Assembly: GCA_024636405.1 (NCBI GenBank)
Contig: JAGXHC010000162.1
Coordinates: 1-28,124, forward strand
DNA: 28,124 nucleotides
Direction of reading: 5' to 3'
Source: Sulfitobacter sp.
GTDB lineage: Bacteria > Pseudomonadota > Alphaproteobacteria > Rhodobacterales > Rhodobacteraceae
The notes under the pieces are model-generated. The model did not search any database and was not told the DNA's origin. It saw only the letters and a list, made by a program, of their open reading frames with translations. The position numbers and the translations under genes were made by a program. Below, in pieces: positions 1 to 8,116 of this stretch. Position 1 is the stretch's first letter; each line of letters opens with the position of its first letter.

Positions 1-1
1 A

Positions 2-145
2 CCCAGCCCGCTGAACCCGCCAAGTGGCTGCGCGTTTCATCCCCGGTGTCCGATAGCCATGAACACGTGCAGCAAAGTCATGCCAGTTTTACGCCAGACG
101 GATGGGCAAGCTCAGGTGGCCTGTCATGCGGTTGAAACTTCATAA
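2..145 (+). CDS. Peptide ABC transporter ATP-binding protein, C-terminal fragment cut by window edge
   Basis: Frame 2 is open from the window edge and ends with TAA at 143-145. The 47 visible residues contain [18 protein letters not shown], then a C, then VACHAVETS. This is the characteristic oligo_HPY tail of OppF/DppF/OppD-type ATPases: NPPSGCxFHxRCPxA..xC followed by VACH. It is the last part of a cytoplasmic ATPase that powers oligo- or dipeptide uptake; the nucleotide-binding domain lies outside the window. The Cys residues in this tail are family-typical. No start codon is present, so this is a partial gene rather than a small gene. Whether it is OppF, OppD, DppF or a related glutathione or nickel importer cannot be told from this piece. 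Confidence 0.9.
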   Translation, partial: PSPLNPPSGCAFHPRCPIAMNTCSKVMPVLRQTDGQAQVACHAVETS

Positions 146-542
146 AGGTTGTATTGGCACCGATAGGTCAAACGACATGCCGCGAAACAGACCGACATCA
201 ACTTTTCTAATTGTGTCGTAGATACAGTCCAATCTGACCGTGAAAATGCGGATTGGCGTTTCAAAGTTTTGCTTCGACGTAGGTGACTGATTGGCGCACA
301 TTAAGACTGCAGGCGTTTCAACATGACGCACCGACGCAGGCGGGAGGTCTTTGACCCGTCGCGGCGCGATTGCCAGACCAACCGTCGAAGAATAAGGTCA
401 ATTTGTACTCTTTTCCGGTTATTTATTGCTAGGCTCTGTCGTCTCGACGCGATTGCGCTAACTATGGTGCAAACAGCTGCATAGGGCTTGATTACGGGTC
501 TGGTTTTTTGCCGTCTGGAAAGTTGAAGGATGATTAGCCAAA
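146..542. other. 397-bp intergenic stretch before the penicillin-binding protein gene
   Basis: I see no convincing gene here. The short open frames give low-complexity, unrecognisable peptides and no good ribosome binding site leads into any of them. No T-tailed hairpin terminator for the upstream ATPase gene was found. The ten-base string GGCGTTTCAA occurs twice in direct orientation, at 255-264 and 312-321. A weak promoter-like pair for the downstream gene is TTGTAC at 403-408 and TTGCTA at 426-431, with a 17-nt spacer; both hexamers are poor. AAGGA at 526-530 may be the Shine-Dalgarno sequence of the next gene. Confidence 0.4.
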
Positions 543-2804
543 TTGCCAAATGATGAGATAAAGCCGCCGGGCGACCCCAGCACCGCTCCTGAGGACATCA
601 AACCCCCGGTGGCCGACCCCGAGCTGAGCGAGGCTGCGCGTCTGTTTTCTGCGGCGCTTTGGCGTGCATTCAACCGCCTTATGATCAGCGGTGCGGCGCT
701 GTCCGGAAAAGCCTTCGCAAAAGCAACCTCTGCAGGGAAACATGCCGCACGTCAGGCTGATCGGGGCCGTCGAAAGCTGGCAATCCGCCACAAGCGGCGC
801 AAGGCAGGTCGGGCAGAACACGCTGAAAATCAACCTGTCGTCGAAGACAGGATCATGCAGAAAAATCCGCAAACATCCCGCCCAATATTTCATGGTGTCC
901 GGTCAGTACTTTCGATCCGAAAGATCGCAATCAGTCTGGGGGCAATTGTTAGTCTGGGTCTGATCGCGGTCATCATCACGGCGTTCGCGACCCTGCCGGA
1001 TCTGGACGATATACGACCGGGCGCAGAAAACCGGCTGGTGTTCGAGGATACGAACGGCGATCCGTTGATCGCCAGAGGCAGCGTGCCGTCAGATTACGCA
1101 GCGGCCGAACGCATACCCGACGCGCTGCGCAATGCCGTTGTCGCCGTCGAAGATCAGCGGTTTTTCGATCATGGCGGGTTGGATTACCGCGCAATCCTGC
1201 GGGCAGCCTGGAGAAACATGCGGGCGGGGGAGGTCGTCGAGGGGGGCAGCACCCTGACCCAGCAGTTGGTTAAAATCACCTATCTGGAACCAGACCGCAC
1301 GTTCCAGCGCAAGCTGCACGAAGCCGTTCTGACCCGACAGCTGGAACGGCGATCAAGCAAGGACGAGATTCTCACGCGCTACCTTAATTCGGTGTATCTG
1401 GGTGCCGGTGCCACAGGTATGCCCGCTGCTGCACAGGTCTACTTCGGCGTGGACATTGCCAACCTGACCCTTGCCCAATCGGCGGCACTGGCTGCGATGA
1501 TCCGCGCGCCCAGCACTGTTAATCCATTTTCCGACCTGCCAAGATTGCGGGACCGCGCCATGCTGGTCATTGATCTGATGGTGAACCAACACCGGATTGA
1601 CACGGCAGCGGCAAATGCCGCGCGCGCAGAGCTCACCACGATGGCGCCCAAACGATCGAATGCCAGTTATGGCAGTTGGTTCACCGATTGGGTTGTGCGG
1701 GAGGCCGATGGGCTTTCTACCGGGTTTGACGGCGTCGTTATCCTGCGCACCACGCTGGACCCTCAAATCCAGACAGCAGCGGAAACTGCCCTCAATACGA
1801 TCATGGAACAGGCCGGAAGCCCGGCGGAAGCCGCATTGATCGCGATGACGCCATCGGGTCAGATTGTGGCGATGGTTGGAGGGCGGGATTATAGCAAAAG
1901 TCAGTTCAATCGCGCGACCGATGCTCTTCGCTCTCCGGGATCGACATTCAAGACGTTCGTCTATCTGACGGCACTCTCACAAGGCATCGCCCCTATGGAT
2001 CGGATCGACGATGCCGCCATAGATATCGATGGGTATCGCCCGGAAAACTTCGAGGGGCGATTCCGGGGGAAAGTATCTCTTGCCGAAGCCTTCGCGCGCT
2101 CCCTGAATGCCGCGACCGTCAGGCTGGCTATGACAGTGGGGTTGGATCGCGTGGTCGAAACCGCGCGTACACTCGGGATCGAGGCCGAACTGAGTGAAAC
2201 TCCCGCGCTCGCACTTGGTGCTTCAGGTGTTACGCTCATCGATATGGTAGAAGCCTATGCGGGCATTGCCAGTGGCATCATACCCGTTAAAGGCCGGGGT
2301 ATAGAGGGCATAAGTTCCGGCGGCGACGCCTCCTTGCTCAGCTTTCGTTGGCCTGATCCACCGAGCACCGAGGCCACGCAACGGCTGATGGCAGCCAGGG
2401 AAGATATGACCCGAATGCTAGCGCTTGTGGTGAGCGACGGCACCGGTCAGGCAGCGGATATGCCGGGGGGTGCGGTTGGCAAGACCGGCACCAGCCAGGA
2501 CTTTCGCGATGCATTGTTCATCGGCTGGAACGGGAGCCTGGTCACCGGCGTCTGGGTTGGCAACGACGACAACACACCGATGGACGGCGTGACCGGGGGC
2601 CAGTTGCCCGCGCAAATCTGGAAAACCTTCATGGAGGCGGCAACCACGCCTGCCATTTCCGGGACCGAACAAGTGGCGGCCGTGCCGGTGCCCACCGGGT
2701 CAACTTGCAATGTATCCGCCTGCCAGCGGTCCTATCGGTCTTTCCGTGCGTCAGACTGTACGTTTCAGCCCTATCGCGGCAGGCGGAAACTTTGCACCCG
2801 GTGA
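543..2804 (+). CDS. Class A penicillin-binding protein 1A-like (transglycosylase/transpeptidase)
   Basis: Bifunctional peptidoglycan synthase that polymerises lipid II glycan strands and cross-links stem peptides on the periplasmic face of the inner membrane. The 753-residue protein has a basic cytoplasmic tail of about 125 residues and one membrane anchor (about 127-150). Its GT51 domain shows EDQRFFDH (catalytic Glu about 203) and GGSTLTQQLVK (234-244). The transpeptidase domain shows SPGSTFK (Ser467, Lys470), SLN (520-522) and KTGTS (647-651), so both activities look intact. The C-terminus is Cys-rich (about 722-751), which I recall from related alphaproteobacterial proteins. The start chosen is TTG at 543, 12 nt after AAGGA at 526-530. 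Nearby ATGs at 530, 550 and 553 are out of frame, so a later in-frame start such as Met47 (681) cannot be excluded. It appears to be a single-gene unit; its 3' end converges on the DUF6505 gene. Confidence 0.93.
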   Translation: MPNDEIKPPGDPSTAPEDIKPPVADPELSEAARLFSAALWRAFNRLMISGAALSGKAFAKATSAGKHAARQADRGRRKLAIRHKRRKAGRAEHAENQPVVEDRIMQKNPQTSRPIFHGVRSVLSIRKIAISLGAIVSLGLIAVIITAFATLPDLDDIRPGAENRLVFEDTNGDPLIARGSVPSDYAAAERIPDALRNAVVAVEDQRFFDHGGLDYRAILRAAWRNMRAGEVVEGGSTLTQQLVKITYLEPDRTFQRKLHEAVLTRQLERRSSKDEILTRYLNSVYLGAGATGMPAAAQVYFGVDIANLTLAQSAALAAMIRAPSTVNPFSDLPRLRDRAMLVIDLMVNQHRIDTAAANAARAELTTMAPKRSNASYGSWFTDWVVREADGLSTGFDGVVILRTTLDPQIQTAAETALNTIMEQAGSPAEAALIAMTPSGQIVAMVGGRDYSKSQFNRATDALRSPGSTFKTFVYLTALSQGIAPMDRIDDAAIDIDGYRPENFEGRFRGKVSLAEAFARSLNAATVRLAMTVGLDRVVETARTLGIEAELSETPALALGASGVTLIDMVEAYAGIASGIIPVKGRGIEGISSGGDASLLSFRWPDPPSTEATQRLMAAREDMTRMLALVVSDGTGQAADMPGGAVGKTGTSQDFRDALFIGWNGSLVTGVWVGNDDNTPMDGVTGGQLPAQIWKTFMEAATTPAISGTEQVAAVPVPTGSTCNVSACQRSYRSFRASDCTFQPYRGRRKLCTR

Positions 2805-2832
2805 ACGTCTGTTGATTTCACCCGTCGGCATT

Positions 2833-2900
2833 ATGAAACGCCACGGCAGGGGGCCTCTAATTCCTCCGCCTCTGGCAATCACGCTAATGCGGCGTTTCAT
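2833..2900. repeat. 10-bp perfect inverted repeat between convergent genes
   Basis: ATGAAACGCC at 2833-2842 and its exact complement GGCGTTTCAT at 2891-2900 are separated by 48 nt. The right arm lies inside the last codons of the leftward DUF6505 gene. The left arm lies in the 79-bp gap after the penicillin-binding protein gene. It could act as a weak bidirectional mRNA end, but there is no flanking T-run. Its role is unknown. Confidence 0.5.
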
Positions 2901-3372
2901 CCAGTGATCCGTGGATTGCGAATTGCTCAAGCCCTGCCGCTTGCGCTTCGATCATGCGGTAGCTTTCTCTTACGCCTGCGTCGGTCAGGTCGCGCGCCAC
3001 GGTCAGCAGTGTATTGGCGTCATGGTCATCGCACAGATCTGACATCTGCGACAATTCCTCAAGTGCGACATTGCGCGCGGCCTCTAGCGAAGGCGCGCCG
3101 TAGATATCGACAAAATGTCGCGCAAGGATGTCCGCCAAAGTGTCGCGTTCGGTGGGCTCGATCTGGGTCACGGCGACAAAACTGACGCGTCCAAAGGTCT
3201 CGCAGCCCATCCAGCCATTGGCAAATGCCTGTCGGGCCTTGCCGGTCAGATCAGCCTCGGACCAGTTCGAAAACTCGAACCCACCGGAAATGCACCATTC
3301 TCCGGTTCTTGCGGGATTGTGAAAAACGCGGGTGTCGCTTTCGTCAAAGTGAATTGCGCGGGCAAGTTTCAT
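2884..3372 (-). CDS. DUF6505 family protein (formate dehydrogenase-linked)
   Basis: A 162-residue, probably cytosolic protein of unknown function. The opening MKLARAIHFDESDTRVFHNPA, the GEWCISGGFEF block, the GKARQAFANG segment and the C-terminal NTLLTVARDLTDAGVRE-like segment match my recollection of DUF6505 proteins of Rhodobacterales and Hyphomicrobiales. No signal peptide or membrane helix is visible. Its ATG overlaps the stop of the upstream ligase-like gene by 4 bp (ATGA at 3369-3372), so the two are translationally coupled. It is the last gene of the leftward operon that begins at 7327, opposite the formate dehydrogenase genes. That points to a maturation or accessory role, which is inference from context. 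No catalytic motif can be pointed out. Confidence 0.8.
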   Translation of the reverse strand: MKLARAIHFDESDTRVFHNPARTGEWCISGGFEFSNWSEADLTGKARQAFANGWMGCETFGRVSFVAVTQIEPTERDTLADILARHFVDIYGAPSLEAARNVALEELSQMSDLCDDHDANTLLTVARDLTDAGVRESYRMIEAQAAGLEQFAIHGSLDETPH

Positions 3373-4073
3373 GCAGGCTCCGTCAAAAGGGTGGTGAGGG
3401 GGATCAGGCGTGTGCCTTCTTTGGTTTGCATCAGCAGGCCCAGGTTTTCGTCAATCCCGATGAATGTCCCGACGGTGCCACCAACGGTCATATCGGTGTC
3501 CGTTTTCTGCGCAACGGCAAGCCAGTTTCGGTGCAGGCGGGCCGGGCCGTCATCGGTCCAGGCGTTGATCTCGACCAACGTGTGTCGCACCCATGCTTCT
3601 ATCAGGATGGTTGGGTCCACGTCGCCGCAGCCTTCGGCATAAAGGGCTGTGGCATCGGGCGTCAGGCCAGTGTCTTGCGACGGTGGCCACAAATCAAGCG
3701 AAAGCCCCACAACCAGCCAGTCGGGCGTGGCTTTGGGGTCGTGGGTGGCGGCAGCAATCTGCAAGGCGCCGCAACGTCCGCCGTTCAGGTAAATTTCACC
3801 GCTCCAGCCCAGATGCACACCCACCTCCGGCGGCGCAAGCGCGCCAAGCGCATGTTGAAATCCGACACCGCACAAAGGCAGCATACACACCGCATCGCGC
3901 AACGGCACCTCAGGCGCGAACACCATCGCCGCGCGCAGCCGATCATACGCAAGATCATAGCACACCAACCCGGCGTCACACACCTGTGCGGCCTTGGCGC
4001 AGGCCAGCGCGTAGGGATCGCGGCCAGATGCATCGACCCCGTAGAACAGAGGCGGAAAGGCGGGGGACGTCAT
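3369..4073 (-). CDS. Biotin/lipoate-protein ligase-like protein with DUF4444 C-terminus
   Basis: A 234-residue cytosolic protein with the overall layout of a BPL/LplA/LipB-fold domain followed by a small beta-barrel-like C-terminus (about 195-230, GTVGTFIGIDENLGLL). The segment GWSGEIYLNGGRCGAL (about 89-104) lines up with the biotin-ligase stretch that normally reads KWPND-(L/I)-(Y/L)-...-(R/K)KL-(A/G)-GIL. Here KWPND is replaced by GWSGE and the following Lys by Arg. The Gly/Arg-rich GRGRxGR nucleotide loop is also not recognisable; the corresponding stretch reads RAAMVFAPEVPLRDA (47-61). Normal biotinyl or lipoyl transfer is therefore doubtful. The gene overlaps Mrp upstream and DUF6505 downstream by 4 bp each, so it belongs to one tightly coupled operon in the formate dehydrogenase locus. 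Its role is unknown; a binding or scaffold function is possible. Confidence 0.8.
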   Translation of the reverse strand: MTSPAFPPLFYGVDASGRDPYALACAKAAQVCDAGLVCYDLAYDRLRAAMVFAPEVPLRDAVCMLPLCGVGFQHALGALAPPEVGVHLGWSGEIYLNGGRCGALQIAAATHDPKATPDWLVVGLSLDLWPPSQDTGLTPDATALYAEGCGDVDPTILIEAWVRHTLVEINAWTDDGPARLHRNWLAVAQKTDTDMTVGGTVGTFIGIDENLGLLMQTKEGTRLIPLTTLLTEPA

Positions 4074-5137
4074 GCGTGGCCTAGTGCGATCAACTGTTGC
4101 GCCACCGCGCGGAACCCCGCCGCCTGCGCGGATTCGGGTTTGGAGACCACGATCGGTGCACCGCCATCTGCTGCCAGCCGGATATCCAGATGAAGCGGTA
4201 TTTCCGCCAGTAAAGGGACGCCCAGCTTGGCAGCCTCTGTTGCAACACCGCCGTGGCCGAAAGTGTGTTCCTCATGGCCACACTTGGAGCAGATATGTGT
4301 GGACATGTTTTCGATCATGCCAAGGATCGGTGTGCCCAACTGGTTGAACATGTCGATCCCCTTGCGGGCATCCAGCAGCGCCACATCCTGCGGTGTTGAA
4401 ACGATTATTGCACCGTTCAGTTGCGCTTTTTGCGCCAGTGTCATCTGTACGTCGCCGGTGCCGGGCGGCAGATCGACGATCAGCACGTCCAGCGCGCCCC
4501 ATTGCACCTGTGTCAACATTTGCTGCAACGCACCCATCAACATCGGCCCGCGCCAGACCACCGCCTGATCATCGTTTGTCATCAACCCCATCGACATCAT
4601 GGTGACCCCATAATTACGCATCGGCAGGATGGTCTTGCCATCGGGCGAAGAGGGCCGCCCCGAGACCCCCAGCATGCGCGGCTGCGATGGGCCATAAACG
4701 TCGGCATCAAGCAATCCAACGCGGCGCCCTTCGGCGGCAAGCGCACAGGCAAGGTTGGCGGCGACGGTGGATTTGCCTACGCCGCCCTTGCCAGAAGCGA
4801 TCGCGATGATGCGGTCCACGCCGGGTATCTTCTGCGGTCCAGCCGGTTCTGCGGCGCGGTTCGGTTTCAGGTCGGGCGGGGCGGCGGGGGCACTGTGGGC
4901 CGTCATAATGACCGACAGCTTTTCAACGCCGGGCAGGGCCTTGATCTTCGCCTCGACCTCTTGCTGGACCTCTGCATACGCTGCCGCATGTTTGCCACTA
5001 ACCTCCAGCACAAAGCGCACTGCACCGTCCTGAACCGTCAGCGCCTTGACCAGACCGGCATCAACCAGCGACGTCCCGCTGACCGGGTCGGTCAATGTTT
5101 TCAGCACGGCCAGCACATCTTCTCGGGCGATTACCAT
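4070..5137 (-). CDS. mrp: Mrp/NBP35-type Fe-S cluster carrier ATPase
   Basis: A 355-residue P-loop ATPase of the Mrp/ApbC family, which binds a [4Fe-4S] cluster and passes it to apoproteins in the cytoplasm. An N-terminal DUF59/MIP18-like domain (about 1-80) is joined by an Ala/Pro linker to the nucleotide-binding domain. That domain carries the deviant Walker A SGKGGVGKST (115-124), DADVYGPSQPRML (144-156), VDLPPGTGDVQ (221-231) and the cluster-binding CSKC (Cys283 and Cys286). The ATG at 5137 is preferred because it lies 7 bp after the DUF6494 stop. An upstream in-frame Met at 5194 would overlap that gene. Its place inside a formate dehydrogenase accessory operon suggests it serves the many Fe-S centres encoded here, though it could also be the cell's general Mrp. 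Confidence 0.95.
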   Translation of the reverse strand: MVIAREDVLAVLKTLTDPVSGTSLVDAGLVKALTVQDGAVRFVLEVSGKHAAAYAEVQQEVEAKIKALPGVEKLSVIMTAHSAPAAPPDLKPNRAAEPAGPQKIPGVDRIIAIASGKGGVGKSTVAANLACALAAEGRRVGLLDADVYGPSQPRMLGVSGRPSSPDGKTILPMRNYGVTMMSMGLMTNDDQAVVWRGPMLMGALQQMLTQVQWGALDVLIVDLPPGTGDVQMTLAQKAQLNGAIIVSTPQDVALLDARKGIDMFNQLGTPILGMIENMSTHICSKCGHEEHTFGHGGVATEAAKLGVPLLAEIPLHLDIRLAADGGAPIVVSKPESAQAAGFRAVAQQLIALGHA

Positions 5138-5144
5138 TGCCGGC

Positions 5145-5333
5145 TCAACCCTTGATCGTGCCAGTGACCACATGTTCCAGATCCACACCGTCAACGGTCA
5201 GGACCATGCGGGCCTCGAACTGCTTGCCTTCGGTGCCGTCTGCTTTGCGAAACGCTTCTTCGATTGCCTGCTGCGAGGTCACGCCGACCTGCTTGAGGAA
5301 CTTGCGCATCGACATATTGAAATCATCGCTCAT
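5145..5333 (-). CDS. DUF6494 family small protein
   Basis: A small cytosolic protein (62 residues from the chosen start) of unknown function. FNMSMRKFLKQVGVTSQQAIEEA, given here only as a family hallmark around residues 4-26, together with the LTVDGVDLEHVVTGTI-like end, matches DUF6494 as I remember it. I chose ATG 5333 because GGAGA sits about 7 nt upstream; in-frame ATGs at 5345 and 5369 are less well placed. It lies 7 bp upstream of mrp and 38 bp downstream of the large Fe-S protein gene, within one leftward operon. The basic, helix-rich N-terminus and short beta-like C-terminus suggest a small adaptor or binding protein, but that is a guess. Confidence 0.82.
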   Translation of the reverse strand: MSDDFNMSMRKFLKQVGVTSQQAIEEAFRKADGTEGKQFEARMVLTVDGVDLEHVVTGTIKG

Positions 5334-5371
5334 TTTAGTCTCCATTTCGGGGTCGGGTGAGGTAGCCAATT

Positions 5372-7327
5372 CTAGTGATCCTTGCGCTTGGACAGGTAAT
5401 CATCGGTCGTGCGCACGCGCGGTCTTTCGTTGCCCGTAAAAGGATTGTTCTGTGAATGGAACTGTGCCTGAACGCGACAATTGTCGCACATCTGGATCAT
5501 CCGCGCGGCAGCAGGGTTGGCGAACATGGCGTGATTTCCCGCCAGTTTTTCCATGATTTTCTCAACCGTGGATTTGACTCCGAACAGGCTGCCGCATTCG
5601 ACGCAGGCGAAGGGTTCTTCCTCGTTCAATACCACCTGGCTGAGGGCATTATCGGTCAGGTCGATCTGCGGTTTCAACGTGATTGCGTTCTCGGGGCAGA
5701 CATTGGCGCACAGGCCGCATTGCAGGCAGGCGTCTTCCTGAAATCGCAGTTGCGGCATGTCGGGATTGTCTATCAGCGCCCCTGAGGGGCAAAGCGACAC
5801 GCAAGAAAGGCACAACGTACACGCGTCGGTATCGACAATCACCGCGCCGTAGGGCGCATCAGCGGGCAGGGCGATCACCGTGGCATCAGGCGACAGCGCC
5901 TTGGCGGCGAGGCGTGCAATCTGGCGTCGCGGGCCTTGCGGCAGGATCGGGTCGCGCACGGCTTCGGGCATGGCATCGCGGTCAAACAACAGATCAGACA
6001 GCGCGTCAGGGTCCGCAATATCGAGCAGCGTGACAGCATCAACCGCGCCCATTGCTGAGGCCAGTTCCGCCTGGGCGTGCAGGACATCGCGGTCACTTTT
6101 CGGAGCCAGAAGGATATCGACCTGGGCAAATCCAACGGCGAGTGACGCCAGCATTTCGGCATGACCGAACATTGCAAGCGCGTCGATCTCGATCGGGACC
6201 ACATGGGCGGGCAGGCCGTTGCCATACCGCGCGGCAAGGCGGATCATCTCGGCCCCGTGGTCATCATGGACAAGCAGCGCGCCTGACTGACCGCCCGCCT
6301 TGCGGTAGGCTGAGGCCAATGTGCCGATGCGGCGAAAGACGTGATCGACCGGTGGCGCGTCAAAGCTGATCGCGCCCGAAGGACAGACCGCCGAACATGC
6401 GCCGCACCCGGCGCAGATCATCGGGTCAATGCTGACGTGGTCGCCGGCGGGCAGGATCGCGCCGGTGGGGCAAACATTCAGGCAGTTGGAACAGGCGGGC
6501 TGTCCGGCGCGTGAATGCGCGCAAAGCGATGGCTCAAGCCGGACATGCAGCGGTTTTTCAAACGTGCCGATCATCTGGCTGGCAGCAAGGATCGCATCTG
6601 CTACGGCGGGCAGGCTGGCAGGATCGGCGCGCAGATATCCATCGCGTTTTTCGGGGGCGGGAAAGAGGGGGGTATCGCCGGTCAGATCAAGGATCAGATC
6701 GCATTCAGACAGCGCACCGTCGCGCGGATCGGTCAGCGCCGGCGCGCCCCGCCCACCCGGCACAACCTGCTGAAATGCGTCGATTGTGATTTGGAACTGA
6801 CCGATTGTTCCAGAGGCGCTGCGCAGCCGCCCGGCGCAGCAATCAAACCGCGTGGTCACCGGCATATCCACCCCGCCCGGCACCAAAACGGTGACGGTCA
6901 GAATGTCGGCCAGCTTTTCAGCAGCCGCCATCGCAGCGTCCGCCGTACCGATAATCAAGCAGATCCCGTCCGAGACGACATCGATGGTCTTGGTTGGCGG
7001 CTGGGGCAGTGCCGCGTCGGCCACAAGTGCGGCCATTTTCGCACCGGTGTCGGCCGTGTCTGCCGTCCAACCCGCCCGGTCCCGCAGATCGACAAATGCC
7101 GGCACACTCGCGCCGATGTCTTCGGCCAGATCGCTGAAACGGTCGGCTTCTTGCTGGCACGCGATCATCACGTCGCCGTCGGCCATCGGGTTTGCCGCCA
7201 GATCAATCTGGGATTGGCACAAGGCGGTATGGACGCGCGAACACGCCAGCCCGGTCGCCGCACTGAGCGCGGCGGCATCAATCGACTGGGTGCCGAGGCA
7301 ATCACAAATCAGCAGATGTTTTTTCAT
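5372..7327 (-). CDS. Multi-[4Fe-4S] ferredoxin-like protein of the formate dehydrogenase locus
   Basis: A 651-residue cytosolic iron-sulfur protein, probably an electron carrier or maturation factor. Four ferredoxin-type Cys motifs are visible: CSNCLNVCP (279-287), CAGCGACSAVCP (305-316), CTLCLSCVSLCP (503-514) and CLQCGLCANVCP (534-545). Near the end, CVEC (575-578) and CDNC (614-617) form a rubredoxin/zinc-knuckle-like set of four Cys. The first 60 residues show LLICDC (5-10), C29, C37 and IACQQEADRF (55-64). This recalls the N-terminal Cys pattern of HdrA-like proteins (a CxC, a later Cys, then an AC...F segment); that comparison is by eye only. No signal peptide or membrane helix is seen. 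GGGAGG ends about 5 nt before the ATG. It is the first gene of the leftward operon and diverges from DUF3305. Confidence 0.9.
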   Translation of the reverse strand: MKKHLLICDCLGTQSIDAAALSAATGLACSRVHTALCQSQIDLAANPMADGDVMIACQQEADRFSDLAEDIGASVPAFVDLRDRAGWTADTADTGAKMAALVADAALPQPPTKTIDVVSDGICLIIGTADAAMAAAEKLADILTVTVLVPGGVDMPVTTRFDCCAGRLRSASGTIGQFQITIDAFQQVVPGGRGAPALTDPRDGALSECDLILDLTGDTPLFPAPEKRDGYLRADPASLPAVADAILAASQMIGTFEKPLHVRLEPSLCAHSRAGQPACSNCLNVCPTGAILPAGDHVSIDPMICAGCGACSAVCPSGAISFDAPPVDHVFRRIGTLASAYRKAGGQSGALLVHDDHGAEMIRLAARYGNGLPAHVVPIEIDALAMFGHAEMLASLAVGFAQVDILLAPKSDRDVLHAQAELASAMGAVDAVTLLDIADPDALSDLLFDRDAMPEAVRDPILPQGPRRQIARLAAKALSPDATVIALPADAPYGAVIVDTDACTLCLSCVSLCPSGALIDNPDMPQLRFQEDACLQCGLCANVCPENAITLKPQIDLTDNALSQVVLNEEEPFACVECGSLFGVKSTVEKIMEKLAGNHAMFANPAAARMIQMCDNCRVQAQFHSQNNPFTGNERPRVRTTDDYLSKRKDH

Positions 7328-7546
7328 TTCGCCTCCCTGTGCGGCTCAGGGTAGGATGGAAAGGCAGGGGATGAAAGGCGATCCTGCGTTTTCCAGCGGG
7401 ACTTTTTACCGCGCCTGCAAAGGCAGGTCTGCCACCGCGAAATCCGGCTAGACGCATTTGTGATCATTCCCCTCTTCAAATCTGTCATTTACGCGGTACA
7501 CTGAAGAAATCATATTGTAGATCAGAGGCCGCCAGCGGATGCCAGA
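7328..7546. promoter_or_regulatory. Divergent promoter region of the formate dehydrogenase locus
   Basis: This 219-bp gap separates the start of the leftward Fe-S operon from the start of the rightward DUF3305-FDH operon, so both promoters should lie here. No strong sigma-70 pair is evident; TACACT near 7497-7502 is the best rightward -10 candidate, without a matching -35. Two overlapping hairpins share one arm: CCTGC at 7414-7418 with GCAGG at 7423-7427, and GGCAG at 7422-7426 with CTGCC at 7429-7433. No TTGAT-N4-ATCAA site is present. Confidence 0.45.
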
Positions 7547-8116
7547 TTGACCTTCGTTTTTCCCAATTCCCAATCCATCCCCCTTGGGGTTGTGATCCGG
7601 AAATCGCCGGGCGTGACCCGGTGGGCGAAATGGGCGTGGCGTGCGGTTGGCGTGCTACCGGGTGCCGGAGTTGCGAACTGGGACGTTCTGCGCAGCGAAG
7701 ACGGCATAACCGATTTTCACGCAGCGACTGTTCCGCTGAACCTGTTCGTATCCGATACAGAAGCTTATGTGCATGAACTTCAGACCAGGCAGCCGTCAGT
7801 CTATGTCGTGCTCAGCCCGGATACCGCATCGCGCGATATACCCTGGAAAGTGACCCTGGCAACTGCTTCACCTTATGAGGCGCAGGATTACAGCGACTCT
7901 GATGAAGTCTTGGTCGAAAAGGTCGCTATGCCTGAGGGCATGCACGCCTGGGTCGCGGATTTCGTGCGGCGCTATCACGAAGAAGAAGCCTTTGTGAAAC
8001 GCAAGCGCCGGAACTGGGATGCGGACAAGGCCGATGACGGCATCGGCGATCGACGCATTGTGCAAGACAGCGACGTATTTCGCGCGCCACGCAGCCGAAT
8101 GGATACGGTGAAATGA
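7547..8116 (+). CDS. DUF3305 domain protein, formate dehydrogenase accessory
   Basis: A 189-residue cytosolic protein of unknown biochemical function that in my recollection recurs next to DUF3306 and FDH genes. The diagnostic block runs from about residue 12 to 40: PLGVVIRK, then PGVTRWAKWAWRAVGVLPG. It is followed by FHAATVPLNLF (57-67), DTEAYVHELQ (70-79) and PSVYVVL (83-89). The C-terminus is charged and variable. The start is uncertain. TTG at 7547 follows AGCGGA by about 8 nt, whereas the ATG at 7539 runs into a stop; GTG within codon 15 is another option but would cut into the conserved block. Its stop overlaps the DUF3306 ATG by 4 bp (ATGA at 8113-8116), so translation is coupled. First gene of the rightward operon. 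Confidence 0.88.
   Translation: MTFVFPNSQSIPLGVVIRKSPGVTRWAKWAWRAVGVLPGAGVANWDVLRSEDGITDFHAATVPLNLFVSDTEAYVHELQTRQPSVYVVLSPDTASRDIPWKVTLATASPYEAQDYSDSDEVLVEKVAMPEGMHAWVADFVRRYHEEEAFVKRKRRNWDADKADDGIGDRRIVQDSDVFRAPRSRMDTVK

Noticed and set aside
2..145. Alternative open frame 1 at the left edge (to the stop at 133-135)
   Set aside because: Frame 2 carries the unmistakable peptide-transporter ATPase tail; frame 1 gives no recognisable sequence.
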